A DNA stretch of 52,173 nucleotides from an uncultured bacterium (lineage in GTDB: Bacteria; Actinomycetota; Coriobacteriia; Coriobacteriales; Coriobacteriaceae), in the NCBI GenBank assembly GCA_905215385.1, contig CAJMPY010000019.1, positions 1 through 52,173 on the forward strand. Direction: 5' to 3'. Below are positions 42,450-51,440 of this stretch, in pieces. A program made the position numbers and the translations under genes. Position 1 is the first letter of the stretch, and every line of letters starts with the position of its first letter. The notes under the pieces were generated by a model. That model was given only the letters and a program-made list of their open reading frames with translations, ran no database searches and was not told where the DNA came from.

Positions 42450-44339
42450 CTAGGCCTTGACAGCCTCGGCGTCGGCGGGAGCCTCCGCAGCAGCGGCGCG
42501 ACCGTACTCAGCCTTGCCCATCTCGGACCACTCGGGCTCCTCGTCGGGCATGGAGCCGGCCTCTTTGCCGAAGAACTCCTTGAGACAGTTGACGGCAACG
42601 ATGAGGCCCAGGACCATCAGCAGGACGGCGAAAACGAGCTGCAGGCCCTTGGTGGCGGCGACGGAGACGGCGGCCGTGGTGGCGGTAGCCGGGATGGTGC
42701 CGAAGAAGCCGTAAGCCTGGACAGCGGTCATGCAGCCCATGGCGCTCTGGACCAGCGAGGTGAAGGTGCAGTAGAGCAGGAAGGCGACGGGCACGTAGAG
42801 CATCCAGCCCTTGCGGCCGGTGCACTTGCAGAACACGGCGAGGGTAATCATGGTCATACCGCCGAGCAGCTGGTTGGAAGCACCAAAGAGCGGCCAGATG
42901 TTGGCATAGCCGCCAAAGGCAAGGGCGAGACCGGGAAGCAGGGTGACGACCGTGGCGAACCAGGGGTTGCCGAGAACCTTCATGTAGCCGGCCTTGGACT
43001 CGATGGCCAGGGCGTCGTTGGTCTGGGCAAAGAACTCGGAGAACGAGGTGCGGGCGATGCGGGCGACGGCGTCGAGCGAGGTCAGGGCCAGAGCGGAAAC
43101 GTTCATGGTCATGAAGACGGTAGCGAACGTACCGTCAACACCGAAGGCCTGCATACCGCGGGAGATACCAGCAGCGAAGATCTGAAACGGGGTGGAAGCG
43201 ACGCCAGCGTTGAGGGCGCCGGTACCGGCGGTGTTCATGTCGGAGAACATGATACCGGCGACGATGATGGCAAGGATGCCGACGAAGGACTCGACGATCA
43301 TGGCGCCATAACCGACCTTGACGGCGTCCTGCTCCTTCTCGACCTGCTTGGAGGAGGTACCAGAAGAAACGAGGCTGTGGAAGCCGGAGAGGGCACCGCA
43401 GGCAACGGAAACAAACAGGACCGGGAACATCATGCCAGAAGCGCTGGAGAAGCCGGTGAAGACCGGAGCGGTGATGGTGGCCTGGCCGTTGACGCCCAGG
43501 ACGACGATGCCGAGGACAGCGCAAACGATCATGACGATCATCATGATGGAAGTGAGGTAGTCACGCGGGGTCTTGAGCATCTGGATGGGCATAGCGCCAG
43601 CGAAGACCAGGTAGACCATGACGACGGCGAACCACTGGAACTTATCCAGGTAGACCGGGAACTGCATACCGACGGCAAACATGAGAACCATGAGGACCAC
43701 GCCGGTGACGAACTCGGTAGCACCGGTGAGGTTGAACTTCTTCTGGGCCCAACCAAAGGCGATAGCGACGAAGGTGAACAGGATGGAGATGGTACCAGCG
43801 CAGCCGGCGGCATAGGACTTGGTGAAGTCGATGGCACCGGTAGCAGCACCAGAAGCGTCAACGGCCGGGGTGAACATGAACGTCTTGCAGACCATGTCGG
43901 TGAAGGCGGCGATGACGATGATGCAGAACAGCCAGCAGAACAGCAGGAACAGGCGACGGCCGGTCTTGCCGATGTACTTCTCGATGAGCTGAGCGAGCGA
44001 CTTGCCGTTGTTCTTCATCGAAGCGTACAGAGCACCAAAGTCGTGGACGGCGCCAAAGAAGATGCCGCCGACGAGGACCCAGAGCACGACGGGCAGCCAG
44101 CCAAAGGCCATGGCGACGATCGTACCCGTAACAGGGCCAGCACCGCAGATCGAGCTGAACTGGTGCGAGAACGCGGTGAAGGCAGAGACGGGCGAGAAGC
44201 TCTTGCCGTCCTTCATGCGCTTGGCCGGCGTGAGAGCCTCTTTGTCAACGCCCCACTTGTTGGCCAGCCATCGGCCATAGCCCAGATAGCCGCAGGCGAG
44301 CACCGCCGCGGCCACAACCATGAGCAAAACTCCGTTCAT
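42450..44339 (-). CDS. cstA: Carbon starvation protein A family transporter
   Basis: A 629-residue membrane protein with about 16 hydrophobic segments. CstA motifs include SHQFSSICGAGPVTGTIVAM, FGAVHDFGALYASMK, SAASGMMFPVLF-like and LFGASNQLLGGMTM. The family takes up pyruvate and peptides. GAGGAGGAAATGTA precedes the ATG. The gene has its own promoter and a leader of about 235 nt containing an attenuator and a putative leader peptide (see separate entries). A conserved Asp/Glu-rich tail follows the last segment. Confidence 0.93.
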   Translation of the reverse strand: MNGVLLMVVAAAVLACGYLGYGRWLANKWGVDKEALTPAKRMKDGKSFSPVSAFTAFSHQFSSICGAGPVTGTIVAMAFGWLPVVLWVLVGGIFFGAVHDFGALYASMKNNGKSLAQLIEKYIGKTGRRLFLLFCWLFCIIVIAAFTDMVCKTFMFTPAVDASGAATGAIDFTKSYAAGCAGTISILFTFVAIAFGWAQKKFNLTGATEFVTGVVLMVLMFAVGMQFPVYLDKFQWFAVVMVYLVFAGAMPIQMLKTPRDYLTSIMMIVMIVCAVLGIVVLGVNGQATITAPVFTGFSSASGMMFPVLFVSVACGALSGFHSLVSSGTSSKQVEKEQDAVKVGYGAMIVESFVGILAIIVAGIMFSDMNTAGTGALNAGVASTPFQIFAAGISRGMQAFGVDGTFATVFMTMNVSALALTSLDAVARIARTSFSEFFAQTNDALAIESKAGYMKVLGNPWFATVVTLLPGLALAFGGYANIWPLFGASNQLLGGMTMITLAVFCKCTGRKGWMLYVPVAFLLYCTFTSLVQSAMGCMTAVQAYGFFGTIPATATTAAVSVAATKGLQLVFAVLLMVLGLIVAVNCLKEFFGKEAGSMPDEEPEWSEMGKAEYGRAAAAEAPADAEAVKA

Positions 44340-44374
44340 TACATTTCCTCCTCTAAAAAGAACTTCTCAGACAT

Positions 44375-44413
44375 AAAAAATGAGGGCCGTCGGTTGCGCT
44401 CGACGGCCCTCAT
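44375..44413 (-). terminator. Attenuator terminator in the cstA leader
   Basis: A 13-bp stem (44380-44392/44401-44413, ATGAGGGCCGTCG) with an 8-nt loop. On the minus strand it is followed by TTTTTT at once, 36 nt before the cstA ATG. No upstream gene on this strand needs it: promoter and leader lie directly behind it. Confidence 0.85.
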
Positions 44414-44419
44414 CTTCAT

Positions 44420-44502
44420 CAGCCGCCCGTTATCGTACGGGCTAGCTGTATGTGCTAACCCGCATCAGATAATTACTACGCTGATAATGTTTAGCTGATG
44501 CG
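44420..44502 (-). promoter_or_regulatory. Structured cstA leader with competing hairpins
   Basis: CGCATCAG (minus strand, 44495-44502) pairs with CTGATGCG (44461-44468), enclosing the Ile/Val codons of the leader peptide. CTGATG occurs again at 44417-44422, so CATCAG has two possible partners. A separate stem-loop at 44420-44448 (GCCCGT/ACGGGC core, CAGC/GCTG base) sits just ahead of the terminator. Confidence 0.6.
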
Positions 44503-44533
44503 TGAACATGTCTAAAAAATCCTCTTCAATCAT
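44465..44533 (-). CDS. Putative cstA leader peptide (22 aa, Ile/Val-rich end)
   Basis: ATG at 44533 opens a 22-codon ORF whose end reads LNIISVVII before TGA: four Ile, two Val and one Leu in the last nine codons. These use CTA, GTA and ATT, unusual in this GC-rich genome. This is the composition of ilv-type attenuator peptides. The ribosome site is weak. It lies inside the leader between promoter and attenuator terminator. A ribosome stalled for charged Ile- or Val-tRNA here would disrupt the CGCATCAG/CTGATGCG pairing. Confidence 0.5.
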   Translation of the reverse strand: MIEEDFLDMFTHQLNIISVVII

Positions 44534-44580
44534 GATGCGAACGATCCGTGCGTGTTCACATCCCCCAGTGGTTGAAAAGG

Positions 44581-44609
44581 AGTATGAAACTTTAGTTACC
44601 TAAAGTCAA
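44581..44609 (-). promoter_or_regulatory. cstA promoter with embedded dyad operator
   Basis: TTGACT (44604-44609), a 17-nt spacer and CATACT (44581-44586) on the minus strand. The spacer holds CTTTAG-N4-CTAAAG (44590-44605), a perfect dyad placed to block polymerase. Confidence 0.75.
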
Positions 44610-44710
44610 CGCAAATTTGTAATGGATTTTCAAATTCTTTTGAATTTCTCGTTATAAAACGCCACTGACCTCGGACTTTACCGAACGACAGTTTTTGCTT
44701 GAGAGATGCC

Positions 44711-44864
44711 CCTCGGGAGCGGGGCGGGCGCCTGCCGCCATATATGAACTTTCCTGCTCGGACAGTCCTGCTCACGACGGAGGCCACATTAAGTGGCCTC
44801 CTGTTCGTGCGGAACTCGCGATAAAGTTCATATATGGCGGCAGGCGCCCGCCCCGCCCCCGAGG
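44711..44864. repeat. Family II nested palindromic element, copy 3 (inverted)
   Basis: 42-bp arms (44711-44752 and 44823-44864) with one mismatch, around a 70-nt core in the opposite orientation to the other three. The core is closest to copy 2 (CCTCC inner stem, CACGA). It lies between the cstA promoter and the tsa operon end. Confidence 0.95.
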
Positions 44865-44879
44865 AGCTCCCATCCCAAA

Positions 44880-44902
44880 TGTGCGGAGCAAAGCTCCGCA
44901 CA
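44880..44902 (+). terminator. Orphan terminator-like hairpin
   Basis: TGTGCGGAGC-AAA-GCTCCGCACA followed by CCATCTTTTTCTTT on the plus strand. No plus-strand gene lies upstream in this gap. Confidence 0.55.
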
Positions 44903-45009
44903 CCATCTTTTTCTTTCAGCTAAAGCACGCCGGAAATTCGACGCAGCTGGCTAACCTTGCCGGACGTTGTCGACGCCAAACCAGCTCAGAAGCTATATCG
45001 ATACAGAAA

Positions 45010-45144
45010 GGTCCCCGGACGGAGGGGCCGGATATAAGGTTTATCGCGAGTTCCGCACGCAAAGAAGGCCACTTAATGTGGCCTTCGTCTTGCGCAGGAC
45101 TGTAGAGCAGGAAACCTTATATCCGGCCCCTCCGTCCGGGGACC
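45010..45144. repeat. Family II nested palindromic element, copy 4
   Basis: Perfect 33-bp arms (45010-45042 and 45112-45144) around a 69-nt core nearly identical to copy 1. It ends 12 nt past the stop of the tsaB-rimI-tsaD gene. Confidence 0.95.
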
Positions 45145-45156
45145 GCGCCGTACCAG

Positions 45157-47541
45157 CTACAGCGTCATGTTTGGATCGGCGTCGACGTCGAACGGCGAGA
45201 TTTCACCTCGGTCGAATTTACGGCGGGCGACCTCCGCGATCATGGCAGCGTTATCGGTGCACGCCGAAAGCGGCGGTACCGTCACGCGGATCCCCTGACG
45301 CCCAAGCTTCTTGATCATCATCTCGCGCAGATGCGGATTAGCCGAGACGCCGCCGCCGATGCAGTATTCCTTGCATCCGGTGGCATGCAGCGCGTTCTTG
45401 GCCTTCTTGTACTGAACGTCAAAGACGGCTGCCTCAAACGAAGCCGCCAGATCGGGCAGGTGAATCGTGCGCCCGGCCTTGGTCTCCTGCTCGATGTAGA
45501 GCGTCACCGCCGTCTTGAGGCCCGAAAGCGAGAAGCGATAGTCCCCCCTGCTGTTAAGCGCGCGAGGAAAATCGATCGCGCGGGGATTGCCCGTCTCGGC
45601 CAGCTTGGAGATGATGGGGCCACCTGGATAGCCCAGACCCAACGCCTTGGCTACCTTGTCGAAGGCCTCGCCCACAGCATCGTCGAGTGTCTCACCAAGT
45701 ACCTCGTAGTCGCCCCATGCCTTCACGTGCACGAGCATGGTATGACCGCCCGAGACGAGCGTGAAGATAAACGGCGGCCTGAGATCGGGCTGCGCCAGCA
45801 GATTGGCGAACAGATGGCCCTCCAGATGGTTGACGCACACGAGCGGCTTACCGGCGGCATAGGCAAAGCCCTTGGCGAAGGCGACGCCCACTACCAGAGC
45901 ACCCACCAGGCCCGGACCCTGTGTCACGCCAACAGCGGCGAGTTCGCTCGGCGCGATGGCTCCACCCTCAAGACCAAGCGATGCTGCGGCATCCTCGAGC
46001 GCCGCATCCACGACACTCACAATCACCTCAACGTGTTTGCGCGAGGCGATCTCGGGCACCACGCCGCCAAAGCGGGCATGAAAATCAATCTGTGTCGACA
46101 CCTGGTTGGCCAGCATATTGCCATCCGCATCGATAATCGCCACGGCCGTCTCGTCGCAGGAACTCTCGATAGCGAGCACTAGGCGGCGGCGCTCAATTTC
46201 GGCACGCTCCCCCTCGGAGCGCCCAGGCGCAGGCAGCGGCCATACGCGCTGCTCTGCCGCCGTCGGCTCGGGCGAAGCATTGTCGACCGGAAGCACCAGG
46301 GGCAGCGGAGCCGTCATGACGATGGCATCCTTGCCGGCACCATAGTAGCCGCGGCGACGGCCAGCCTCGGTAAAGCCCAGAGCGTTATAAAGCGCGGTCG
46401 CTCCCTCGTTACCGTCCTCGACCTCGAGCGAAGCCGTAGTGCAGCCGAGCATCTGGGCATCATAGCTCACGTGCGACAGCAGCTTGCGGGCAATGCCCTC
46501 ACGGCGATGTGCTGGGTCGACGGCGACATCCAGAATCTGCACATCACCGTCCACGACCATACCGCCGGCAAGGCCCAGCAGCTTGCCGTCGTCGTGTGCC
46601 ACCCACCAACTACGCGGCGCAGCGACGTCCTCGCCCAGTTCGGACAGGAACATGCCCGGCGTCCACGCCTCGTGTCCGGCACCTTCAAAGCAGGCAGCCT
46701 CCAGCGCGCTCGCGCCCTCGGCATCCGCCGCGCCCATGGGACGGAACTGCAGATGACGACCGGCGAGCTCATCGGCAACACCCGTAATTTCGCTCTGCGC
46801 ACTCTCGGCAAGACCAAGACGCTTGCGCTCGTTTTCCTCGGCATCCGAAAGGCGCGTGTAAATCGGCAGGACGCGGGCCGGATCGCCGTCACCCGCAGCG
46901 TGCGCGAGCAGCAAGCCCTCGCCCGAAGGCCACCACAGGTCGCGCTCCACGCAGCGGGCGGCCTCGTCCTCACCCAGCAGCTTGCCATAGCGCACGAGAC
47001 CGTCACCGGTCAGCTGAACCTGGCCCCAGTCCGCTGCTTGGCGCCACTCATCGAGCGCCACGGCGGCCTTGACCACGTGTTCGCGCTCAAATTGACGCTC
47101 GGGACCCTTATCGACCAGCATATACAGCGCCGGATATACCTCACCGCGCATAGCATCGGCCAAGATACCAAGCTTGCCGCGCACGCCAGCCTTCCACGCC
47201 GTCCAAGCGCAAGCGTCGAGCGTCGACACGCCCAGCAGCGGAACATTGGCACCACGCGCGAGGCCCTTGGCAGTGGAGATGCCGATGCGCACACCCGTAA
47301 AGGACCCCGGGCCGCGGCCGACCACATAGCAACCAACATCGCTGCGATCCAGACCGGCTTGAGCCAGCACGCCATCAACGGTATTCACGAGCTCAACGTT
47401 GGCGTGACGGCGACACATGTGGTCGCCACTCACGAGCTTCGTCTCACCCGTCTGCCCATCAATCCAGCTTGCCGCGCAGGCAAGCATGTCAGTCGAGGTA
47501 TCGAGCGCCACCACCAGCGCGTTGTCGTTATGCAAGCTCAT
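45157..47541 (-). CDS. tsaD: TsaB-RimI-TsaD triple fusion (tRNA t6A synthesis plus acetyltransferase)
   Basis: A 794-residue fusion. Residues 1-about 225 are TsaB (VVALDTSTDMLACAASW, GRGPGSFTGVRIGISTAKGL). Residues about 250-400 are a GNAT domain of RimI type (ILDVAVDPAHRREGIARKLL, LYNALGFTEAGRRRGYY). Residues about 445-794 are TsaD (LVLAIESSCDETAVAIID, metal-binding HLEGHLFANL, TLVSGGHTMLV, GYPGGPIISKLA). TsaB and TsaD form the complex that transfers threonylcarbamoyl to A37 of ANN-decoding tRNAs; RimI acetylates a ribosomal protein N-terminus. The ATG at 47541 lies inside the end of tsaE (14-nt overlap), giving all parts but TsaC in two adjacent genes. Confidence 0.95.
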   Translation of the reverse strand: MSLHNDNALVVALDTSTDMLACAASWIDGQTGETKLVSGDHMCRRHANVELVNTVDGVLAQAGLDRSDVGCYVVGRGPGSFTGVRIGISTAKGLARGANVPLLGVSTLDACAWTAWKAGVRGKLGILADAMRGEVYPALYMLVDKGPERQFEREHVVKAAVALDEWRQAADWGQVQLTGDGLVRYGKLLGEDEAARCVERDLWWPSGEGLLLAHAAGDGDPARVLPIYTRLSDAEENERKRLGLAESAQSEITGVADELAGRHLQFRPMGAADAEGASALEAACFEGAGHEAWTPGMFLSELGEDVAAPRSWWVAHDDGKLLGLAGGMVVDGDVQILDVAVDPAHRREGIARKLLSHVSYDAQMLGCTTASLEVEDGNEGATALYNALGFTEAGRRRGYYGAGKDAIVMTAPLPLVLPVDNASPEPTAAEQRVWPLPAPGRSEGERAEIERRRLVLAIESSCDETAVAIIDADGNMLANQVSTQIDFHARFGGVVPEIASRKHVEVIVSVVDAALEDAAASLGLEGGAIAPSELAAVGVTQGPGLVGALVVGVAFAKGFAYAAGKPLVCVNHLEGHLFANLLAQPDLRPPFIFTLVSGGHTMLVHVKAWGDYEVLGETLDDAVGEAFDKVAKALGLGYPGGPIISKLAETGNPRAIDFPRALNSRGDYRFSLSGLKTAVTLYIEQETKAGRTIHLPDLAASFEAAVFDVQYKKAKNALHATGCKEYCIGGGVSANPHLREMMIKKLGRQGIRVTVPPLSACTDNAAMIAEVARRKFDRGEISPFDVDADPNMTL

Positions 47542-48034
47542 CTTGTACAGCCTTATCAATCAAATGGGAAAGCTCCATTGCGCGGTCACCGTGCGCCTCA
47601 AGCGTTATCGTTCGCACGTCGCTGTCGCCCTCATCACGCCTGAGCGTCACCGAAAGATACTCATCCGTCAGCTCGTCCTGGAATTGTTCGCCCCATTCCA
47701 GCAGGCAAGCACCCTCATAGCCCAGCACATCGAAAATGCCCGTATCCTCGAGCTCGTAGGCATGCTCCAGGCGGTATAGATCAAAGTGAAACAGCGGAAT
47801 ACGACCTTGATCGTGAACGGCCATGAGCGCAAACGTAGGGCTCGTAACCATATGCCCATCGCCCAGCCCGCGCGAGACGCCCTTGGTAAAGTGAGTTTTG
47901 CCCACTCCCAGGCCACCGGTCAGGATGAGCACATCGCCGTCCTCAAGGCACGGTGCAATTAGCTCGCCAAAGTACTCCGTATCGGCAGCGCAAGTCGTTT
48001 TGTAAGTACCTACCCCCAGGCGTTCCAGGGACAT
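47528..48034 (-). CDS. tsaE: tRNA threonylcarbamoyladenosine ATPase TsaE
   Basis: A 168-residue P-loop protein: TGGLGVGKTHFTKGVSRGLG (Walker A), VTSPTFALMAVH, and LFHFDLYRLEHAYELEDTGI, the family signature. The C-terminal LLEWGEQFQDEL contains the conserved Trp. It is the ATPase that recycles the TsaB-TsaD complex and overlaps that gene. GGAG precedes the ATG. Confidence 0.95.
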   Translation of the reverse strand: MSLERLGVGTYKTTCAADTEYFGELIAPCLEDGDVLILTGGLGVGKTHFTKGVSRGLGDGHMVTSPTFALMAVHDQGRIPLFHFDLYRLEHAYELEDTGIFDVLGYEGACLLEWGEQFQDELTDEYLSVTLRRDEGDSDVRTITLEAHGDRAMELSHLIDKAVQDELA

Positions 48035-48046
48035 ATATGCTCCTTA

Positions 48047-48667
48047 TTATTCCGAGGCGCCCTCTGGTGCGGGATGTCGCCCCAGATAGTCGCCCAGCAT
48101 CTTAAAGTCTTCCTCCAGCAGCTCCTGCCACGCCGGATTGCGTAGCGCTGCTGCCGGATGGAACGTGGGCATCACCACAAAGTGCCCCATCTGATGGAAC
48201 CTGCCGCGCAGCTTGGTAATGCCGATCTCGGTCTTGAGCACAAAGTGCGTTGCGGGGTTGCCGAGCGTCACGATGATATCGGGCCAGATGCTTCGAATCT
48301 GCTCGCGCAAAAACGGTGAGCAAGCCAGCACTTCCTCGGGGCGCGGATTGCGGTTTCCCGGCGGGCGGCACTTAAGCACGTTGGCAATGTAGACGTCTTC
48401 GCGTTTGAGCCCCGCCAGCGACAAAATGCCGTTGAGGTCCTCGCCTGCCGCCCCCACAAAGGGCTCGCCCTGCAAATCCTCATTGCGGCCCGGCGCCTCG
48501 CCAATAAACATCACGCGAGCGTGGGGGTTTCCCACGCCAAACACGATGTTATGGCGCGACTGGTAAAGCTGGCAAAGGTGACAATCGCCCAGAACGGCCT
48601 CGATCTCCTCGAGTGCGACCTCACGCGGCGTCTGATGGCTATGGCCGGGGATGTGCATGACGCCCAT
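48047..48667 (-). CDS. Uracil-DNA glycosylase, family 4 (Fe-S)
   Basis: A 206-residue base-excision repair enzyme. The N-terminal Cys pair is GDCHLCQLYQSR, and further candidate cluster ligands lie in LKCRPPGNRNP and ACSPF. The catalytic region is FIGEAPGRNEDLQGEPFVG, and the second motif is PTFHPAAALRNP. This is the order seen in the 4Fe-4S UDGa group, which removes uracil from DNA. The start at 48667 (MGVMHIPG) follows TAGGAG; a longer reading to 48715 overlaps alr and is less likely. Confidence 0.92.
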   Translation of the reverse strand: MGVMHIPGHSHQTPREVALEEIEAVLGDCHLCQLYQSRHNIVFGVGNPHARVMFIGEAPGRNEDLQGEPFVGAAGEDLNGILSLAGLKREDVYIANVLKCRPPGNRNPRPEEVLACSPFLREQIRSIWPDIIVTLGNPATHFVLKTEIGITKLRGRFHQMGHFVVMPTFHPAAALRNPAWQELLEEDFKMLGDYLGRHPAPEGASE

Positions 48668-48675
48668 AGCGACTC

Positions 48676-49821
48676 CTACACGTAGACCTTGTCGAGACGC
48701 ATACCAAAGCCGCAAGCGACCTCGTAGTTAATCGTGCCGCGTAGGCGCGCCATCTCGTCCATGGTAATCTCGGCATCTCCATCGCGGCCGACAATGATCA
48801 TCTCGTCACCATACTCGGCCTCGGGAATCTCATGTGCTGGGTTGGACTGAATGGCGACCATAAACTGGTCCATGCAGATATTGCCCACCTGACGCACACG
48901 CTCGCCGCGATACAGCACGTCCATACGATTGGAAAGCGTACGCGAAAGGCCATCGGCATAACCGATCGGAAGGGTGCAGATCTGAACGCGCGTGCGCGGT
49001 ACGCGGTAGGTAAAGCCGTAGCCCACGCCCTCGCCCATCGCAGGATGCGCCACGCGCGTCACACGCGCGTGGACGCTCATGACGGGATCAAGCTGCATCA
49101 CGCGACCACTCAGCTCACATGGCTGCAGACCATACAAACCGATGCCGGCACGAATCATGTCAAAGTGCATTGAAGAATCGAGCATCGAGGACGGCGTATT
49201 GGCACAATGCACGATACCGCATTCAAAACCTGCGTCCTTAATGGCCTGAACGGCCTCGGTAAAACGCTGGCACTGCAGCTTGTAGTCCCAACCCGAAGGT
49301 TCATCGGCCGTGGCGAAGTGCGTAAATACGCCGTCGCACTGAATACCGCGATGGAAATTAATACCGCGGACAAAGTCGAGCACCTGCGTGTAATGTACGC
49401 CAATGCGGTTCATGCCCGTCTCGATGGCGAGATGATACTTGCCCACCTTGCCCGCCGCGACGGCACATTCGCCATACGCAAGAGCAAAGTCAGACGTATA
49501 GACCGAGGGCATGATATCAAACTCGAGCAACGTCGGAATAGCCTCGATAGGCGGCTCGCTTAGGATGAGGACGGGTTTCGTAATCCCGCCCTGTCGGAGC
49601 TCAACGCCCTCGTTAACCGTCGCCACGGCAAACATGTCGGCACCGGCCGAATACATGATCTTGGCGCACTCAACAGCTCCATGACCATAAGCATCGGCCT
49701 TGACCACGCAGCACAGGCGCTGACGCGGATTCAACAAGTTCTTATAGGCCCTCGTGTTGCGACGGAGCGCCCCGCGGTCGATCTCGACCCAGGACCAGCG
49801 CGTCAAATCGGCTTTATTCAT
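48676..49821 (-). CDS. alr: Alanine racemase
   Basis: A 381-residue PLP enzyme making D-alanine for peptidoglycan. The PLP lysine lies in VVKADAYGHGAVECA near residue 38. The catalytic tyrosine region is GVGYGFTYRVPRTRVQ, with LPIGYADGLSRTLSNRMDV following. The N-terminal RSWVEIDRGAL-like sequence is typical. It starts 2 bp behind the nnrDE stop, so translation is probably coupled. Confidence 0.95.
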   Translation of the reverse strand: MNKADLTRWSWVEIDRGALRRNTRAYKNLLNPRQRLCCVVKADAYGHGAVECAKIMYSAGADMFAVATVNEGVELRQGGITKPVLILSEPPIEAIPTLLEFDIMPSVYTSDFALAYGECAVAAGKVGKYHLAIETGMNRIGVHYTQVLDFVRGINFHRGIQCDGVFTHFATADEPSGWDYKLQCQRFTEAVQAIKDAGFECGIVHCANTPSSMLDSSMHFDMIRAGIGLYGLQPCELSGRVMQLDPVMSVHARVTRVAHPAMGEGVGYGFTYRVPRTRVQICTLPIGYADGLSRTLSNRMDVLYRGERVRQVGNICMDQFMVAIQSNPAHEIPEAEYGDEMIIVGRDGDAEITMDEMARLRGTINYEVACGFGMRLDKVYV

Positions 49822-49823
49822 GA

Positions 49824-51440
49824 TTAGTCATCCGACCCTTCGTCCATGATTCCCAGATCTTCGAGCGCATCCTTTGCCGCCAGCTCCATGGCAGGACCGA
49901 TCAAGTCGATAAGATCGGTCGCGATGACGCTCTTCTCACCATACTCCGTCGCCGCGGCAAAACCGGCGTAGCTGTGAAGTGCGACGGCGTACGAATACAG
50001 CAACTCCCAACGATCCATCTCGTCGCGCATGGTGGCAAGCGTGCCGGCCAAAATACCCGCGAGAACATCACCCGAACCGGCAGTTGCCAGAGAAGCCGGA
50101 CCCGAGAGCGGCAGCAGCACACGCTCAACGCCACAGATAGCCGTCGTCGGCCCCTTGGCAATGACCACCAGATTGTCGGAGCCTGCAGCCCAGACAACCT
50201 TCTGCGCGGCCGCAATCGCGGTACCAAGGTCGTTCACCTCGTCACCGGCAACCAGGCGCGAAAGCTCACGATAGTGCGGTGTCATAACCAACGGCTGCTC
50301 GCGGCGATACATCTCGGGGTTACTATCAATACCGTCAATGGCAATCTTAGCAAGGCAGTTGAGTGCATCGGCGTCCAAAATTAGCGGTACATCAAGCTCG
50401 AGCAAGCCCGAAACCACCTGCATAGCGCCGGCAGACGTCGTCATACCGGGACCGCACAGCACGCAGCTGTACTTCTTTGCGATCTCGCACACCGTCATGC
50501 GCGCAGCAGCGCCAAAGGAGCCGCGGGAATCAGACGGAATAGCAAAGACCGGAATCGAAGGAAGTGCCATGCGAATGAGATTGGCGCAGGCGTCAGGAGC
50601 CGCGACTGCCACGTAACCAGCACCCGCGCGAGCTGCAGACTTGGCCGCCATAATGGCAGCACCAGGATATTGCGCAGATCCGGCGACAATAAGCACGGAG
50701 CCACGGGAATACTTATCGATATTCGATGGTAGCGGAGCAAAGTAATCAACTAAGTCACCGGGCTCGACAATCTCGGCGGCGTGGTCGACATCATCGATGA
50801 CCTCGTCAAGACGGTCGTAAAGATTGCCGCAGATCAAATCGCCAGCATACTCAGGACCATCAGCGCTATACAGACCAATCTTGGGCGCAATCATCGTCAC
50901 CGTGCGCTCGGCACGAATGCAGTCGTCATCAACAACGCCCGTCTCTGCATTCAGGCCCGAGGGGACATCAATGGATACGACACAATCGGCGCATTCATTG
51001 ACCGTAGGAATCCAAATGGAGAACGGCGCACGCAGATTCCCGTGGAAACCGGTACCAAAAATGGCATCGACAACAACATCGGCCTTATCGATCAAAACCT
51101 CGAGTTCATCACGCGAGGGGCCGACGCAAACGTGCACATCGCGGCCGGCAGTACGACGAGCAACATGACGTGCCAGAGCAGCAGGAATCTCATCCGGTTC
51201 AACCGGAGAAACGATATCCACGTCCACACCCTTATGGCTCAGGATATCGGCGGCAACCCAACCGTCGCCGCCATTATTACCAAAACCGACCAAAACGAGA
51301 ACCCGATCGGGATTGAGCTTCAAGACCTCGTTAGCGGCAAACTCACCCGCTAGCTCCATAAGCTCGGCCTTCGAAGTCCCTTCGCGTTCGATGATATCCT
51401 CGAGACGAACGACTTCTTCGGTACTCAAAACCGGTTTCAT
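49824..51440 (-). CDS. nnrDE: Bifunctional NAD(P)HX epimerase/ADP-dependent dehydratase
   Basis: A 538-residue repair enzyme for hydrated NADH and NADPH. Residues 1-about 215 are the YjeF_N epimerase (LVLVGFGNNGGDGWVAADIL, ADVVVDAIFGTGF, SIDVPSGLNAETG). Residues about 230-538 are the ribokinase-like dehydratase (SVLIVAGSAQYPGAAIMAAK, LILDADALN, MTPHYRELSRL, and the nucleotide-binding ATAGSGDVLAGILAGTLA). The ATG follows the acpS stop codon without a gap; AGGAG lies in the last codons of acpS. Confidence 0.95.
   Translation of the reverse strand: MKPVLSTEEVVRLEDIIEREGTSKAELMELAGEFAANEVLKLNPDRVLVLVGFGNNGGDGWVAADILSHKGVDVDIVSPVEPDEIPAALARHVARRTAGRDVHVCVGPSRDELEVLIDKADVVVDAIFGTGFHGNLRAPFSIWIPTVNECADCVVSIDVPSGLNAETGVVDDDCIRAERTVTMIAPKIGLYSADGPEYAGDLICGNLYDRLDEVIDDVDHAAEIVEPGDLVDYFAPLPSNIDKYSRGSVLIVAGSAQYPGAAIMAAKSAARAGAGYVAVAAPDACANLIRMALPSIPVFAIPSDSRGSFGAAARMTVCEIAKKYSCVLCGPGMTTSAGAMQVVSGLLELDVPLILDADALNCLAKIAIDGIDSNPEMYRREQPLVMTPHYRELSRLVAGDEVNDLGTAIAAAQKVVWAAGSDNLVVIAKGPTTAICGVERVLLPLSGPASLATAGSGDVLAGILAGTLATMRDEMDRWELLYSYAVALHSYAGFAAATEYGEKSVIATDLIDLIGPAMELAAKDALEDLGIMDEGSDD

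Noticed and set aside
41586..44498. 970-aa plus-strand open frame opposite the JetD-like and cstA genes
   Set aside because: Crosses two opposite genes and their intergenic terminator; Glu/Asp/Gly-rich composition is the mirror of the real coding strand.
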